Part shown: piece by piece, positions 37,219 to 44,770 of the stretch
How the letters are laid out: every line of letters begins with the position of its first letter
Numbering within the stretch: the first letter of the stretch is position 1
DNA from: Candidatus Pelagibacter communis
GTDB lineage: Bacteria; Pseudomonadota; Alphaproteobacteria; Pelagibacterales; Pelagibacteraceae
DNA: 64,000 nt
Assembly: GCF_001179925.1 (NCBI RefSeq)
Contig: NZ_CVSF01000067.1
Location: 1-64,000 of the forward strand
Reading direction: 5' to 3'
Translations under genes and position numbers: made by a program
Notes under the pieces: generated by a model
The model's database searches: none
Told to the model about the DNA's origin: nothing
Seen by the model: only the letters and a program-made list of their open reading frames with translations

Positions 37219-37539
37219 ATGGCTAAAATTACTTACATAACGCACGATAATCAAAATCACACATTAAATGTGCAAAATGGATTAACAGTTATGGAAGGAG
37301 CTATTCAAAATGATGTTCCTGGAATTGACGCTGATTGTGGTGGGGGCATGGCATGTGCGACTTGCCATGTTTACGTCAAAGAAGAATGGTTAGATAAACT
37401 TCCAAAAAAAGAAGATGGTGAAGAAGATATGTTAGATATGGCATTTGAACCAAAAAAAAATAGTAGATTAAGTTGCCAACTTATTGTCTCAGATGATTTA
37501 GATGGTTTAATTGTAAATATACCATCGAAACAAGGTTAA
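37219..37539 (+). CDS. 2Fe-2S ferredoxin, adrenodoxin type
   Basis: Small electron carrier of 106 residues. The cluster ligands are C40, C46 and C49 in [11 protein letters not shown] and C86 in RLSCQL, the spacing of the adrenodoxin/bacterial class. The acidic character suits docking to a reductase. The next gene, starting right after its stop, is a ferredoxin-NADP reductase, so the two probably form an NADPH-to-acceptor chain. This pair follows proteorhodopsin in SAR11 genomes. The final electron acceptor is not evident. Confidence 0.95.
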   Translation: MAKITYITHDNQNHTLNVQNGLTVMEGAIQNDVPGIDADCGGGMACATCHVYVKEEWLDKLPKKEDGEEDMLDMAFEPKKNSRLSCQLIVSDDLDGLIVNIPSKQG

Positions 37540-38559
37540 ATGAATAAAACAGATGCATTAATCATAGGAGCTGGTCCTACAGGATTATTTACAGCTCACC
37601 AATTAAAATTGATTGGGTTAGATTGTGAGATCGTAGATAATTTAGATAAAATTGGTGGACAATGTATTGAACTTTATCCTGATAAACCCATTTACGATAT
37701 TCCTGCAGTACCAGAATGTACAGGAGAAGAATTAACAAATAACTTAATCAATCAGCTAAAGCCTTTTGATATTAAATTTCATTTAAATGAAAGAGTAGAT
37801 GAAGTAAAAAAAGATAATAGTAATTGGATAGTAAAAACAAATAATGGCAAATCTTTTTCAACCCCTAATGTTATTATTGCTGGAGGGGTAGGTTCATTTG
37901 AACCAAGAAAATTTGCCCCAAAAGAATGTGAAAAATTTGAAAATAAATCAATATTTTATTCAGTAAAGGACAAAAATATATTTAAAGGAAAAAATGTTAC
38001 TATTTTTGGAGGAGGAGATAGTGCTTTAGACTGGGCAGTCGAATTATCAAAAAATTCGACTGTAAATTTGGTTCATAGAAGAGATGAGTTTAGAGCTGCT
38101 CAGGCAACTGTAGATAAGGTTCATGAGCTTAAAAAGACTGGTAAAATAAATTTATTTACCAAATATCAAATGGCCGGAGTAAAAGGAAATGGAAAACTTG
38201 AGGGCATAGATATTAAACATGATAATGAAGAAATTAAAAATATAAAAACTGATTACGTTTTAGGATTTTTTGGTTTGATTATGCAGCTTGGCCCAATAGC
38301 AAAATGGGGCTTAAATATTAATAAAAAAACTATTGAGGTAGATACTGAAAAATTTGAAACAAATCAAAAAGGAATTTACGCTGTAGGAGACATTTGCACT
38401 TATCCTGGAAAATTAAAACTTATTTTATCTGGTTTTCACGAGGGTGCTTTGGCCGCAAGAGCATGCTTTAAGTTAGCAAGACCAAATGAAAAATATAGAT
38501 TTGAATTTACAACCTCATCTAAGACCATCAAAGATCGACTTGGTGTAAAAAGTGATTGA
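37540..38559 (+). CDS. ferredoxin--NADP reductase, thioredoxin reductase-like type
   Basis: FAD/NADPH flavoenzyme of 339 residues. The N-terminal FAD motif GAGPTGLFTAHQL starts near residue 10, followed by GGQCIELYP. The NADPH motif GGGDSALDWAVEL lies near 157, and YAVGDICTYPGK near 281. It lacks the CxxC redox pair of true thioredoxin reductases, which matches the YumC-type ferredoxin/flavodoxin reductases. It is directly downstream of the ferredoxin gene and overlaps the GST gene by eight bases. Confidence 0.92.
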   Translation: MNKTDALIIGAGPTGLFTAHQLKLIGLDCEIVDNLDKIGGQCIELYPDKPIYDIPAVPECTGEELTNNLINQLKPFDIKFHLNERVDEVKKDNSNWIVKTNNGKSFSTPNVIIAGGVGSFEPRKFAPKECEKFENKSIFYSVKDKNIFKGKNVTIFGGGDSALDWAVELSKNSTVNLVHRRDEFRAAQATVDKVHELKKTGKINLFTKYQMAGVKGNGKLEGIDIKHDNEEIKNIKTDYVLGFFGLIMQLGPIAKWGLNINKKTIEVDTEKFETNQKGIYAVGDICTYPGKLKLILSGFHEGALAARACFKLARPNEKYRFEFTTSSKTIKDRLGVKSD

Positions 38560-39178
38560 ACTATTTTCTGCTGACACACCCAATGGTAAAAAAATTAGTA
38601 TTATGCTTGAGGAAATTAGTTATGAATATAAATTAACTAAAATTGATATTTCGAGTGGAGAACAATTTAAACCTGAATTTATTAAGATTAGTCCTTTTAG
38701 TAAAATTCCAGTTATAAAAGATCATGACGTAAATGAAACTGTTTTTGAGTCAGGTGCAATTTTAATATACCTAGCAGAAAAAAGTAAAAAATTTTACGAT
38801 AAAGAAGATCGATTAAAAATTAATCAATGGCTAATGGCTCAAATAGGATATATAGGGCCCATGATTGGTCAGCACCATCAATTTCATCATTATAATCCTG
38901 GTAAGAGTAATTTTGGTGAGGAAAGATACTTTAAAATTACAAAAAAAATTTACCAAGATCTTGATGATCGATTAGCAAATTCTAAATATTTAGCAGGAAA
39001 GAAGTATTCAATAGCAGATATTGCAACTTGGCCATGGATAGCACGACATGAATGGCATGACATAGGACTAAAAAAATATAAAAATTTATCTAGGTGGTAT
39101 TTAGATATTGCTAATCGTGAAGCTGTTATTAAAGGTTATGACTTTTTTAAAAAGGGTTTAGTTATTCCAAAACCTTAA
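38552..39178 (+). CDS. glutathione S-transferase family protein
   Basis: A 208-residue protein with a thioredoxin-like N-terminal domain (SPFSKIPVIKDHD carries the cis-proline; ESGAILIYLAEK binds glutathione) and an all-helical C-terminal domain (SIADIATWPWIARHEW). It resembles the YfcG/Nu-class bacterial enzymes with disulfide-bond reductase activity. The start is GTG, overlapping the ferredoxin reductase stop, so it is probably co-translated with that gene. The substrate is unknown. Confidence 0.9.
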   Translation: MIELFSADTPNGKKISIMLEEISYEYKLTKIDISSGEQFKPEFIKISPFSKIPVIKDHDVNETVFESGAILIYLAEKSKKFYDKEDRLKINQWLMAQIGYIGPMIGQHHQFHHYNPGKSNFGEERYFKITKKIYQDLDDRLANSKYLAGKKYSIADIATWPWIARHEWHDIGLKKYKNLSRWYLDIANREAVIKGYDFFKKGLVIPKP

Positions 39179-40006
39179 TTAGAACTTACCTTTTTTATCA
39201 GAACCTTTATAAAAAATTTCTTGAAGATTATTATTTTCTTTTTTTTTTAATTTAATATCATTCTCATCTAATAGTTTTTTTGGTCGTCCAATTTTTTCAT
39301 GATAATTAAATTCATCTACTCCTCTTGCTAGTTGGACACTGTTTTTACCTAGAACTTGTTTGACATTTGTTCCTATATAACTTTGAATTACAAAACCTAT
39401 TCTTCGATCATTACTTATATTAAGTTCCGAACCATGAACAATAGTGGGATGATGCAGGGACATTTGTCCAGCCTCTAAAATTAAAGGAGTAGTTTCAAGC
39501 TTTGGTACATTTTTAACTGTTTGACCTCTAGTTAACAAGTTACCTTCATTAAATTTTTCTTCATGTTCCTTTAAATTATCTTTATGTGAGCCTGACCACA
39601 TTCTCATACAGCCATTTTTTTCATTTGAATCTGTTATAGCAACCCAAGCTGTAACCCAATTATGTGGTTCTAAACCAATATATTTTGCATCTTGATGATA
39701 GCTAACAAATCCTTTCTCATTGGGATTTTTAATAAATAAAGTAGTCCCACAAACAAGAATATTTTCGCCAATTAAACTTTGGACAGCATCTAAAATTTTT
39801 GAATTATGTGTAACTTCGTCTAATAAAGGTGATATCAAATGAGCATTATATCTCCCAGAATTTTCTAATTCTTCAGGCATATTGTTTTCTATCAATTCAA
39901 TTTCATTTCTTATTTCTTTAGCTTTATCTTTTGAAAAAATATTTATTGGAGATATGAATCCTTCATCCTCGTACTGTTTGAGTTGATTTGAAGAAAGATA
40001 AGACAT
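39179..40006 (-). CDS. phytanoyl-CoA dioxygenase (PhyH) family protein
   Basis: Non-haem Fe(II)/2-oxoglutarate oxygenase fold of 275 residues. The iron ligands are visible as the HxD in SYHQDAKYIG and the distal histidine in HPTIVHGSELN. A conserved arginine in NDRRIGFVIQ would bind 2-oxoglutarate. Family members hydroxylate varied small molecules, and the substrate cannot be inferred here. It is divergent from the MOSC gene and starts one base after the GST gene ends on the opposite strand. Confidence 0.88.
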   Translation of the reverse strand: MSYLSSNQLKQYEDEGFISPINIFSKDKAKEIRNEIELIENNMPEELENSGRYNAHLISPLLDEVTHNSKILDAVQSLIGENILVCGTTLFIKNPNEKGFVSYHQDAKYIGLEPHNWVTAWVAITDSNEKNGCMRMWSGSHKDNLKEHEEKFNEGNLLTRGQTVKNVPKLETTPLILEAGQMSLHHPTIVHGSELNISNDRRIGFVIQSYIGTNVKQVLGKNSVQLARGVDEFNYHEKIGRPKKLLDENDIKLKKKENNNLQEIFYKGSDKKGKF

Positions 40007-40022
40007 ATTATTAAAAGATTAT

Positions 40023-40811
40023 ATGAGCATATCTATTTCTTCAATAAATTATTGCCCAGTCAAATCTATTTCATTTCAAACTATTAAAAGCTGTGAAATT
40101 AGAAATAACATTGGAATTGTTGGAGATAGAATTTTTGCATTTTCTAAAGGTTTAGATTTTAATCAAGCGCAGCTATTTGAAAAAAATCTTGATGAGAGAA
40201 GAGGTAAATGGAATAAGATTTTAACTCTTAAAAATTCACCTTGTTTAAACAAATATAATTTTATACTTAATAATAATAAATTGACACTAACTCAAAGAGA
40301 CAATGAAATTATAACAATAAATAGTGATGAAATAAGTGAATACGAGCTACTTTCAAATAAAATTTTAGAATTAGAAAAATCTCTTCAAAAACCATTATTT
40401 TTGTTGAAAAACAAAGACACTCCTTTTTTTGATACATCAATATCAAACAAAACTGTCTTAACTCATTCGATATCTTTTCTAAATAATAAAAGTATTGAAG
40501 ATTTTGAAAAAAAAACCAATCATAGAATAGAACCTCAAAGATTTAGGGGTAATATTCATGTCGACGGTATGGAAGCATGGGAAGAAAGAAACTGGATTGG
40601 AAAAATTGTTAAAATAAACAATATTTCATTTAAGGTTGAAAAAAATATACCAAGGTGTGTGGCAATTAATTTAAAACCTAATAGTGATGATAATAGTTTA
40701 AATTTACTTCAATCTTTAAAAAAAAATTATAATCATTTTGATATGGGACTTTATCTAACCGCACTCGATAATGGACAAGTAAATATTAGAGATAATGTTT
40801 CTATAAAATAA
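40023..40811 (+). CDS. MOSC domain protein
   Basis: A 262-residue protein with an N-terminal beta-barrel segment (SSINYCPVKSISFQ) and a C-terminal MOSC domain. It contains FRGNIHVDGMEAWEERNWIG and the conserved cysteine region NIPRCVAINLKP. MOSC proteins relate to the molybdenum-cofactor sulfurase C-terminus and to the YcbX/YiiM type that reduce N-hydroxylated compounds. The redox partner might be the ferredoxin system about 1.5 kb upstream, but that is speculation. Confidence 0.88.
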   Translation: MSISISSINYCPVKSISFQTIKSCEIRNNIGIVGDRIFAFSKGLDFNQAQLFEKNLDERRGKWNKILTLKNSPCLNKYNFILNNNKLTLTQRDNEIITINSDEISEYELLSNKILELEKSLQKPLFLLKNKDTPFFDTSISNKTVLTHSISFLNNKSIEDFEKKTNHRIEPQRFRGNIHVDGMEAWEERNWIGKIVKINNISFKVEKNIPRCVAINLKPNSDDNSLNLLQSLKKNYNHFDMGLYLTALDNGQVNIRDNVSIK

Positions 40812-40822
40812 TTTTTATCAAC

Positions 40823-40849
40823 TTGAGATTGTAATTTTTCAACTATACT
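40823..40849 (+). promoter_or_regulatory. candidate promoter of ehuB
   Basis: A TTGAGA -35-like element (40823-40828) and a TATACT -10 element (40844-40849) are separated by 15 bases, a little short. They lie 57 bases before the ehuB ATG. A GAGGAG ribosome-binding site at 40894-40899 follows. Confidence 0.4.
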
Positions 40850-40905
40850 TTTTAAATCTTTTTTGATTTACTTATTTCTTAATTAAAAATAATGAGGAGA
40901 TAAAT

Positions 40906-41751
40906 ATGAGTAAAATATTTAAGTCATTAACAGTTTTACTTGTGCTTCTTTTTTCAATTTCTACAGTAAGTGCGAAAACTCTTACTGAAAGACTTGCGGA
41001 TGGACACAAATTAAGACTAGGTTTTGGAACAGCAGTGCCATGGGCTTACGCTGGAGATGGTGGTGAGGCCTTAGGATTTGTTAATATGATAGCATTAACA
41101 GTTCTAGAAGAGATGGGTATCACTGAACATGAAACAAAAGTTTTTGAATGGTCAGGATTAATCCCAGGATTAAATGCAGACCGTGCAGATATGATTACTG
41201 GCGGAATGTATATTTTAAAAAGTAGATGTGCAAACATGGACTTTTCAGATCCTATAGGAGTATTTGGTGATGCAATGCTAGTACCAAAAGGAAATCCAAA
41301 AAACATTAACAATTATGCAGATGTTATTAAAACTGGAGCTAAATTAGTTACAGGAACTGGATTTAATACTGTAGAGGCAGCTAAAAAATATGGTGTGCCA
41401 GACAGTCAAATGCTTTTAGTTGAAGGTGAAGTTGGTATTTTAGCAGCAATGAAAGCTGGAAGAGCAGATGTTGCAGTACAAACATTCTTTGGTGCAAAAG
41501 AGCATGAAAAGAAAACTAATGGTAAGTTTGAAGTAACTGATCCAAAATTAATGCCAAAAGAAACTTTAAACGTTGTAGGAATTGGATTTAGAAAAACTGA
41601 TGACAAGTTTAGAGAGGCATTTAATGCAGCTCTAGCTAAAGTTATGGCTAACCCGGCAACTATGTTGAAAAGAGCTGGAGAGTATGGGTATGATAAAGCT
41701 CAACTTCCTCCACCAGACATGACTACCGAGTGGGCTTGCTCAACTAAATAA
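40906..41751 (+). CDS. ehuB: periplasmic substrate-binding protein, EhuB-like (ectoine/polar amino acid type)
   Basis: Family 3 solute-binding protein of 281 residues that captures its ligand in the periplasm for the permease below. A cleavable signal peptide covers about residues 1-23 (FSISTVSA). The segments WSGLIPGLNADRADMITGGM, DFSDPIGVFGDAMLVPKGNP and AGRADVAVQT align by eye with EhuB of the ectoine/hydroxyectoine system. The ligand could also be another polar amino acid or osmolyte. A strong GAGGAG site and richer codon use suggest high expression. A hairpin separates it from the permease genes. Confidence 0.85.
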   Translation: MSKIFKSLTVLLVLLFSISTVSAKTLTERLADGHKLRLGFGTAVPWAYAGDGGEALGFVNMIALTVLEEMGITEHETKVFEWSGLIPGLNADRADMITGGMYILKSRCANMDFSDPIGVFGDAMLVPKGNPKNINNYADVIKTGAKLVTGTGFNTVEAAKKYGVPDSQMLLVEGEVGILAAMKAGRADVAVQTFFGAKEHEKKTNGKFEVTDPKLMPKETLNVVGIGFRKTDDKFREAFNAALAKVMANPATMLKRAGEYGYDKAQLPPPDMTTEWACSTK

Positions 41752-41773
41752 TTTAATAAGAAGTTATTAAAAT

Positions 41774-41805
41774 AAACCAGGCAACTTAATTGTTGCCTGG
41801 TTTTT
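41774..41805 (+). terminator. hairpin terminator/attenuator between ehuB and ehuC
   Basis: A 12-pair stem with no mismatch (41774-41785 with 41792-41803), a six-base TTAATT loop and a T run ending at 41805. Since ehuC begins 20 bases later on the same strand with no clear promoter, partial read-through would give more binding protein than permease. Confidence 0.88.
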
Positions 41806-41824
41806 GAAATTTAAAGGTATTTGA

Positions 41825-42496
41825 TTGACTTATTTTGAATTTTTAAATGAACATGGAATAACTCTTTTACTTGGGACAGTTACAACTGTGAAGGTGCTTG
41901 TTTGTTCAATGATTCTTTATGTAATTATTTCTATGATATTTGGCCTAATGAGGCTTTCCAAAAATCCGGTAATACAAGGCACAGCTACTGTATATATAGA
42001 ATTTTTTAGAGGGACGTCTCTTTTAGTGCAATTATTTTGGGCGTACTATGTTTTACCTTTTTTTGGAATATCTCTAGAAGCTTTTACTGCAGGTGTTGTA
42101 GCTTTGGGTTTGAATTTTGGAGCTTATGGTGCAGAAATAGTTAGAGCTGGAATATTAGCAGTACCTAAAGGGCAATGGGAGGCAGCTCATTCATTAAATT
42201 TTACTCCAGCGAAAAGAATTAAAAGAATTATTATTCCTCAAATATTCCCAATAATATTACCACCTGCTGCAAATTTAACTGTAGAGTTATTAAAAGCCAC
42301 TGCATTGGTAGCATTAGTTACTGTGGTTGATCTTACTTTTGAAGCAAAACAAATTAACTCTATAACATGGTTATCTGCACAATGTTTTGGAACAGCATTA
42401 CTTATTTATTACATAATGGCTAGATTTGCATTGGTCCCATTTTTAAGATGGTTGGAAGTTTTAGCAGCTAGAAAAGTTGGAAAGGAGAAAATTTAA
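41825..42496 (+). CDS. ehuC: ABC transporter permease, EhuC-like
   Basis: Inner-membrane permease of the histidine/glutamine/arginine type (223 residues, about five helices). The family motifs EFFRGTSLLVQLFWAYY and GAYGAEIVRAGILAVPKGQWEAA (coupling-helix EAA region) are present. The start is TTG at 41825. It pairs with the next permease, and both are served by the EhuA ATPase. It follows the attenuator after ehuB. Confidence 0.9.
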   Translation: MTYFEFLNEHGITLLLGTVTTVKVLVCSMILYVIISMIFGLMRLSKNPVIQGTATVYIEFFRGTSLLVQLFWAYYVLPFFGISLEAFTAGVVALGLNFGAYGAEIVRAGILAVPKGQWEAAHSLNFTPAKRIKRIIIPQIFPIILPPAANLTVELLKATALVALVTVVDLTFEAKQINSITWLSAQCFGTALLIYYIMARFALVPFLRWLEVLAARKVGKEKI

Positions 42497-42499
42497 ATC

Positions 42500-43177
42500 A
42501 TGGAAATGGGTTGGAGATGGGATTTTACTTATGAAATATTGCCTCAAATGGCAATTGCAACACTTAATACTATTCTTGCAGCTGGTGTAGGTTATGCAAT
42601 CGCCTTGATTGTTGGATTATTTTTTTTATTAGCACAAAGAACACCTTCAAAAATATTTAATTGGGTTAATAGAGAAATAGTTGAATTTATAAGATCGACT
42701 CCATTATTAATTCAATTATTTTTTGTATATTTTGTATTACCGCAGTTCGGTATTACTTTATCTGCCTGGGTATGTGGAATGATTACTATTGGTCTTCACT
42801 TTGGAACATATATGTCAGAGGTATATCGAGGAGCACTTGAAGGAGTTTCAAAGACTCAATGGGAAGCTTGTAGGGCTTTAAATTTTTCTACAATTTATAC
42901 GTATAGAAGGATAGTCCTTCCTCAAGCATTTCCTATAGCCATACCTGGAATGGGAAATTATTTGGTTGGAATATTTAAAGATACACCTCTTTTATCAACA
43001 ATTGGTGTAGCGGAATTATTCCATGCAGCCACAGCAGTTGGTGGTTATAATTATAGATATTTAGAACCTTATACTTTAGTAGGTATTATATTTTTAACGT
43101 TATCGATACCTGCAGCTATGTGGGTTAGAAAACTTGAAAGAGATGTTAATATATCTCAAGGAAAAATTAAGAAATAG
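42500..43177 (+). CDS. ehuD: ABC transporter permease, EhuD-like
   Basis: Second permease of the same His/Glu/Gln family (225 residues, about five helices). It shows EFIRSTPLLIQLFFVYF and an EAA-type loop in GALEGVSKTQWEACRALNF. It lies three bases after ehuC and three before ehuA, so the three genes form one unit. With EhuC it forms the heterodimeric channel. Confidence 0.9.
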   Translation: MEMGWRWDFTYEILPQMAIATLNTILAAGVGYAIALIVGLFFLLAQRTPSKIFNWVNREIVEFIRSTPLLIQLFFVYFVLPQFGITLSAWVCGMITIGLHFGTYMSEVYRGALEGVSKTQWEACRALNFSTIYTYRRIVLPQAFPIAIPGMGNYLVGIFKDTPLLSTIGVAELFHAATAVGGYNYRYLEPYTLVGIIFLTLSIPAAMWVRKLERDVNISQGKIKK

Positions 43178-43180
43178 GTT

Positions 43181-43972
43181 ATGGCAAAAAATAATACAGA
43201 TGAAATTATAGTTAAGTTTGATGATGTAACCAAACAATACGGTGATCTAGTTGTATTAGATAAACTTAATCTTGAAATTAAAAAAAACGAAATGGTTTCA
43301 ATTATAGGCCCATCTGGTTCAGGAAAAACAACAGTGTTAAGAGTTTTAATGACCTTGGAAAAGATAAATGGTGGGGTAATCCATTTAGACGGAGAACCTT
43401 TAACACACATGAATTCAAATGGAAACATAGTTGAGGCAAATGAAAAATACTTAAGAGAGAGAAGGTCAAAAATAGGTATGGTGTTTCAACAATTTAATTT
43501 GTTTCCACATATGACAGCTTTACAAAACTGCATTGAAGCTCCAGTTGAGGTATTGGGCATGAAGAAAGAAGAGGCAAAAGAAAGAGCTTTAGAATTATTA
43601 GAACTTGTTGGTTTGACAGATAAGAAAGATCAACACCCAAGTAGATTGTCAGGTGGTCAACAGCAAAGAGTAGCCATTGCAAGAGCACTTGCTATGAGAC
43701 CCAAGGTAATGCTTTTAGACGAAATTACCTCAGCGTTGGATCCAGAAGTTGTTGGAGAAGTTTTGAATGTTATTAGGTCTTTAAATAAAGAACATAATTT
43801 AACTATGATAATGGTTACGCACCAAATGGGATTTGCTAGAGAGATTTCCGATAGAGTTTGCTTTTTTAATGAAGGAAAAATTTTTGAGCAGGGACCCCCC
43901 GAAGAATTATTTGGAAATCCTCAAAATGAAAGGACAAAACAATTTCTACATGCTGTTCTTGATGCAAATTAA
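43181..43972 (+). CDS. ehuA: ABC transporter ATP-binding protein, EhuA-like
   Basis: Cytoplasmic ATPase of the polar amino acid/ectoine importer (263 residues). Walker A GPSGSGKT is at residues 43-50. The Q-loop lies in MVFQQFNLFPHMTALQN, the signature is LSGGQQQRVAIARALA, Walker B is VMLLDEITSALDPE, and the H-loop is in MVTHQMGFA. The phrase FNLFPHMTALQN is typical of this transporter class. It is the last gene of ehuBCDA and ends two bases from the 3' end of the opposing microprotein ORF. Confidence 0.95.
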   Translation: MAKNNTDEIIVKFDDVTKQYGDLVVLDKLNLEIKKNEMVSIIGPSGSGKTTVLRVLMTLEKINGGVIHLDGEPLTHMNSNGNIVEANEKYLRERRSKIGMVFQQFNLFPHMTALQNCIEAPVEVLGMKKEEAKERALELLELVGLTDKKDQHPSRLSGGQQQRVAIARALAMRPKVMLLDEITSALDPEVVGEVLNVIRSLNKEHNLTMIMVTHQMGFAREISDRVCFFNEGKIFEQGPPEELFGNPQNERTKQFLHAVLDAN

Positions 43973-43974
43973 TT

Positions 43975-44073
43975 CTATGGATTAATTAATCTGAGAAATG
44001 AACTTAAAATTCCATAACCTGATAGTTCAATAGCAAGAACTATAATGATTATAAGAAGAATTTGTTTATTCAT
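43975..44073 (-). CDS. putative 32-residue single-span membrane microprotein
   Basis: This short frame starts with MNKQILLIIIIVLAIELSGY and ends LRLINP. It is nearly one hydrophobic helix with a glutamate inside. Its ATG overlaps the stop of the upstream 42-residue ORF in an ATGA junction, which suggests translational coupling. It has no recognised family. It follows dksA and the 42-residue ORF on the same strand and nearly meets ehuA. Confidence 0.5.
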   Translation of the reverse strand: MNKQILLIIIIVLAIELSGYGILSSFLRLINP

Positions 44074-44198
44074 TTAACAAACACAAATATTAATAACAAT
44101 ATCCAAAAAAAAGCATAATAATAATAAATATATTTTTTTGTGAAATTATATGTAATTGGATTTCCAACTCGAGTATTTTTTTTTCTTTTTTTAGTCAT
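44070..44198 (-). CDS. putative 42-residue basic membrane microprotein
   Basis: This small frame begins MTKKRKKNTRVGNPITYNF and ends in a hydrophobic segment AFFWILLLIFVFVK, giving a strongly basic cytoplasmic head and one membrane helix. Its ATG lies within the last codons of dksA (ATGACTAA overlap of eight bases). Its TGA overlaps the start of the 32-residue ORF. A longer version read from 44258 exists but would lie wholly over dksA, so the short start is preferred. Function is unknown. Confidence 0.55.
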   Translation of the reverse strand: MTKKRKKNTRVGNPITYNFTKKYIYYYYAFFWILLLIFVFVK

Positions 44199-44691
44199 CG
44201 GCATGAACTTTCTCATTTTTTTCATGTTTTTCTTGAGCAGCAATTGTATATTTAGCAATAGGTCTTGCCATTAATCTTTTCAAACCTATTGGTTCAGCAG
44301 TATCCAGACAATATCCATAAGTATCGTCCTTGATTCTCATAAGAGCTTTATCAATTTCAGAAATTAATTTGATTTGTCTATTAATTGCTTTCATTTCTAC
44401 ATTTTTGTCAGTATATGAGCTAGCTTGGTCAACAATATCTGCTGAGATACTGTTATCATCCATACTTCCATTATATAAAGCTTCATTGTTAGCCTTGACC
44501 AATTCTTTTCTCCATTCTTGTAATTTTATTCTAAAATATATTTTATGTTTTTCTGACATATATTTTTCAGTATCTTTGGGAATATAAGTTTTAGAAATTT
44601 TTAATGGTCCTTTTTTGATTTCTTTAGATTTAGTTGATTTTTTTGGTTTTGTTTTAACAACTTTTTTTTTTACTTTTGATGTTTTAGGCAT
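44191..44691 (-). CDS. dksA: DksA/TraR-family transcription regulator
   Basis: RNA polymerase secondary-channel protein that works with ppGpp in the stringent response. It has a basic Lys-rich N-terminal tail, then a coiled-coil region. The C-terminal motif YGYCLDTAEPIGLKRLMARP carries one cysteine where the classical zinc finger has four, as is common in alphaproteobacterial DksA. The ATG at 44691 (166 residues, MPKTSKV) is preferred. The longer frame begins at a TTG that falls inside a good promoter. Two microprotein ORFs follow, coupled by overlaps. Confidence 0.9.
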   Translation of the reverse strand: MPKTSKVKKKVVKTKPKKSTKSKEIKKGPLKISKTYIPKDTEKYMSEKHKIYFRIKLQEWRKELVKANNEALYNGSMDDNSISADIVDQASSYTDKNVEMKAINRQIKLISEIDKALMRIKDDTYGYCLDTAEPIGLKRLMARPIAKYTIAAQEKHEKNEKVHADD

Positions 44692-44713
44692 GGTAATAAA
44701 ATAACAGCGGCGG

Positions 44714-44741
44714 AGTATATTCAGCAAAATTATGGTGTCAA
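44714..44741 (-). promoter_or_regulatory. sigma70-type promoter of dksA
   Basis: On the minus strand, consensus TTGACA (44741-44736) is followed after 16 bases by TATACT (44719-44714). Transcription should begin near 44707, giving a 5' leader of about 15 bases before the ATG at 44691. Confidence 0.78.
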
Positions 44742-44770
44742 GTAAGGTGAATTAATGTAAATGTTAAATT

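Noticed and set aside
37540-38559. Thioredoxin reductase
   Set aside because: The FAD and NADPH domains fit, but the CxxC redox pair is absent, and the adjacent ferredoxin favours a ferredoxin-NADP reductase.
44692-44727. Longer N-terminus for dksA from a TTG at 44727
   Set aside because: A near-consensus promoter overlaps this stretch, so it should not be translated.
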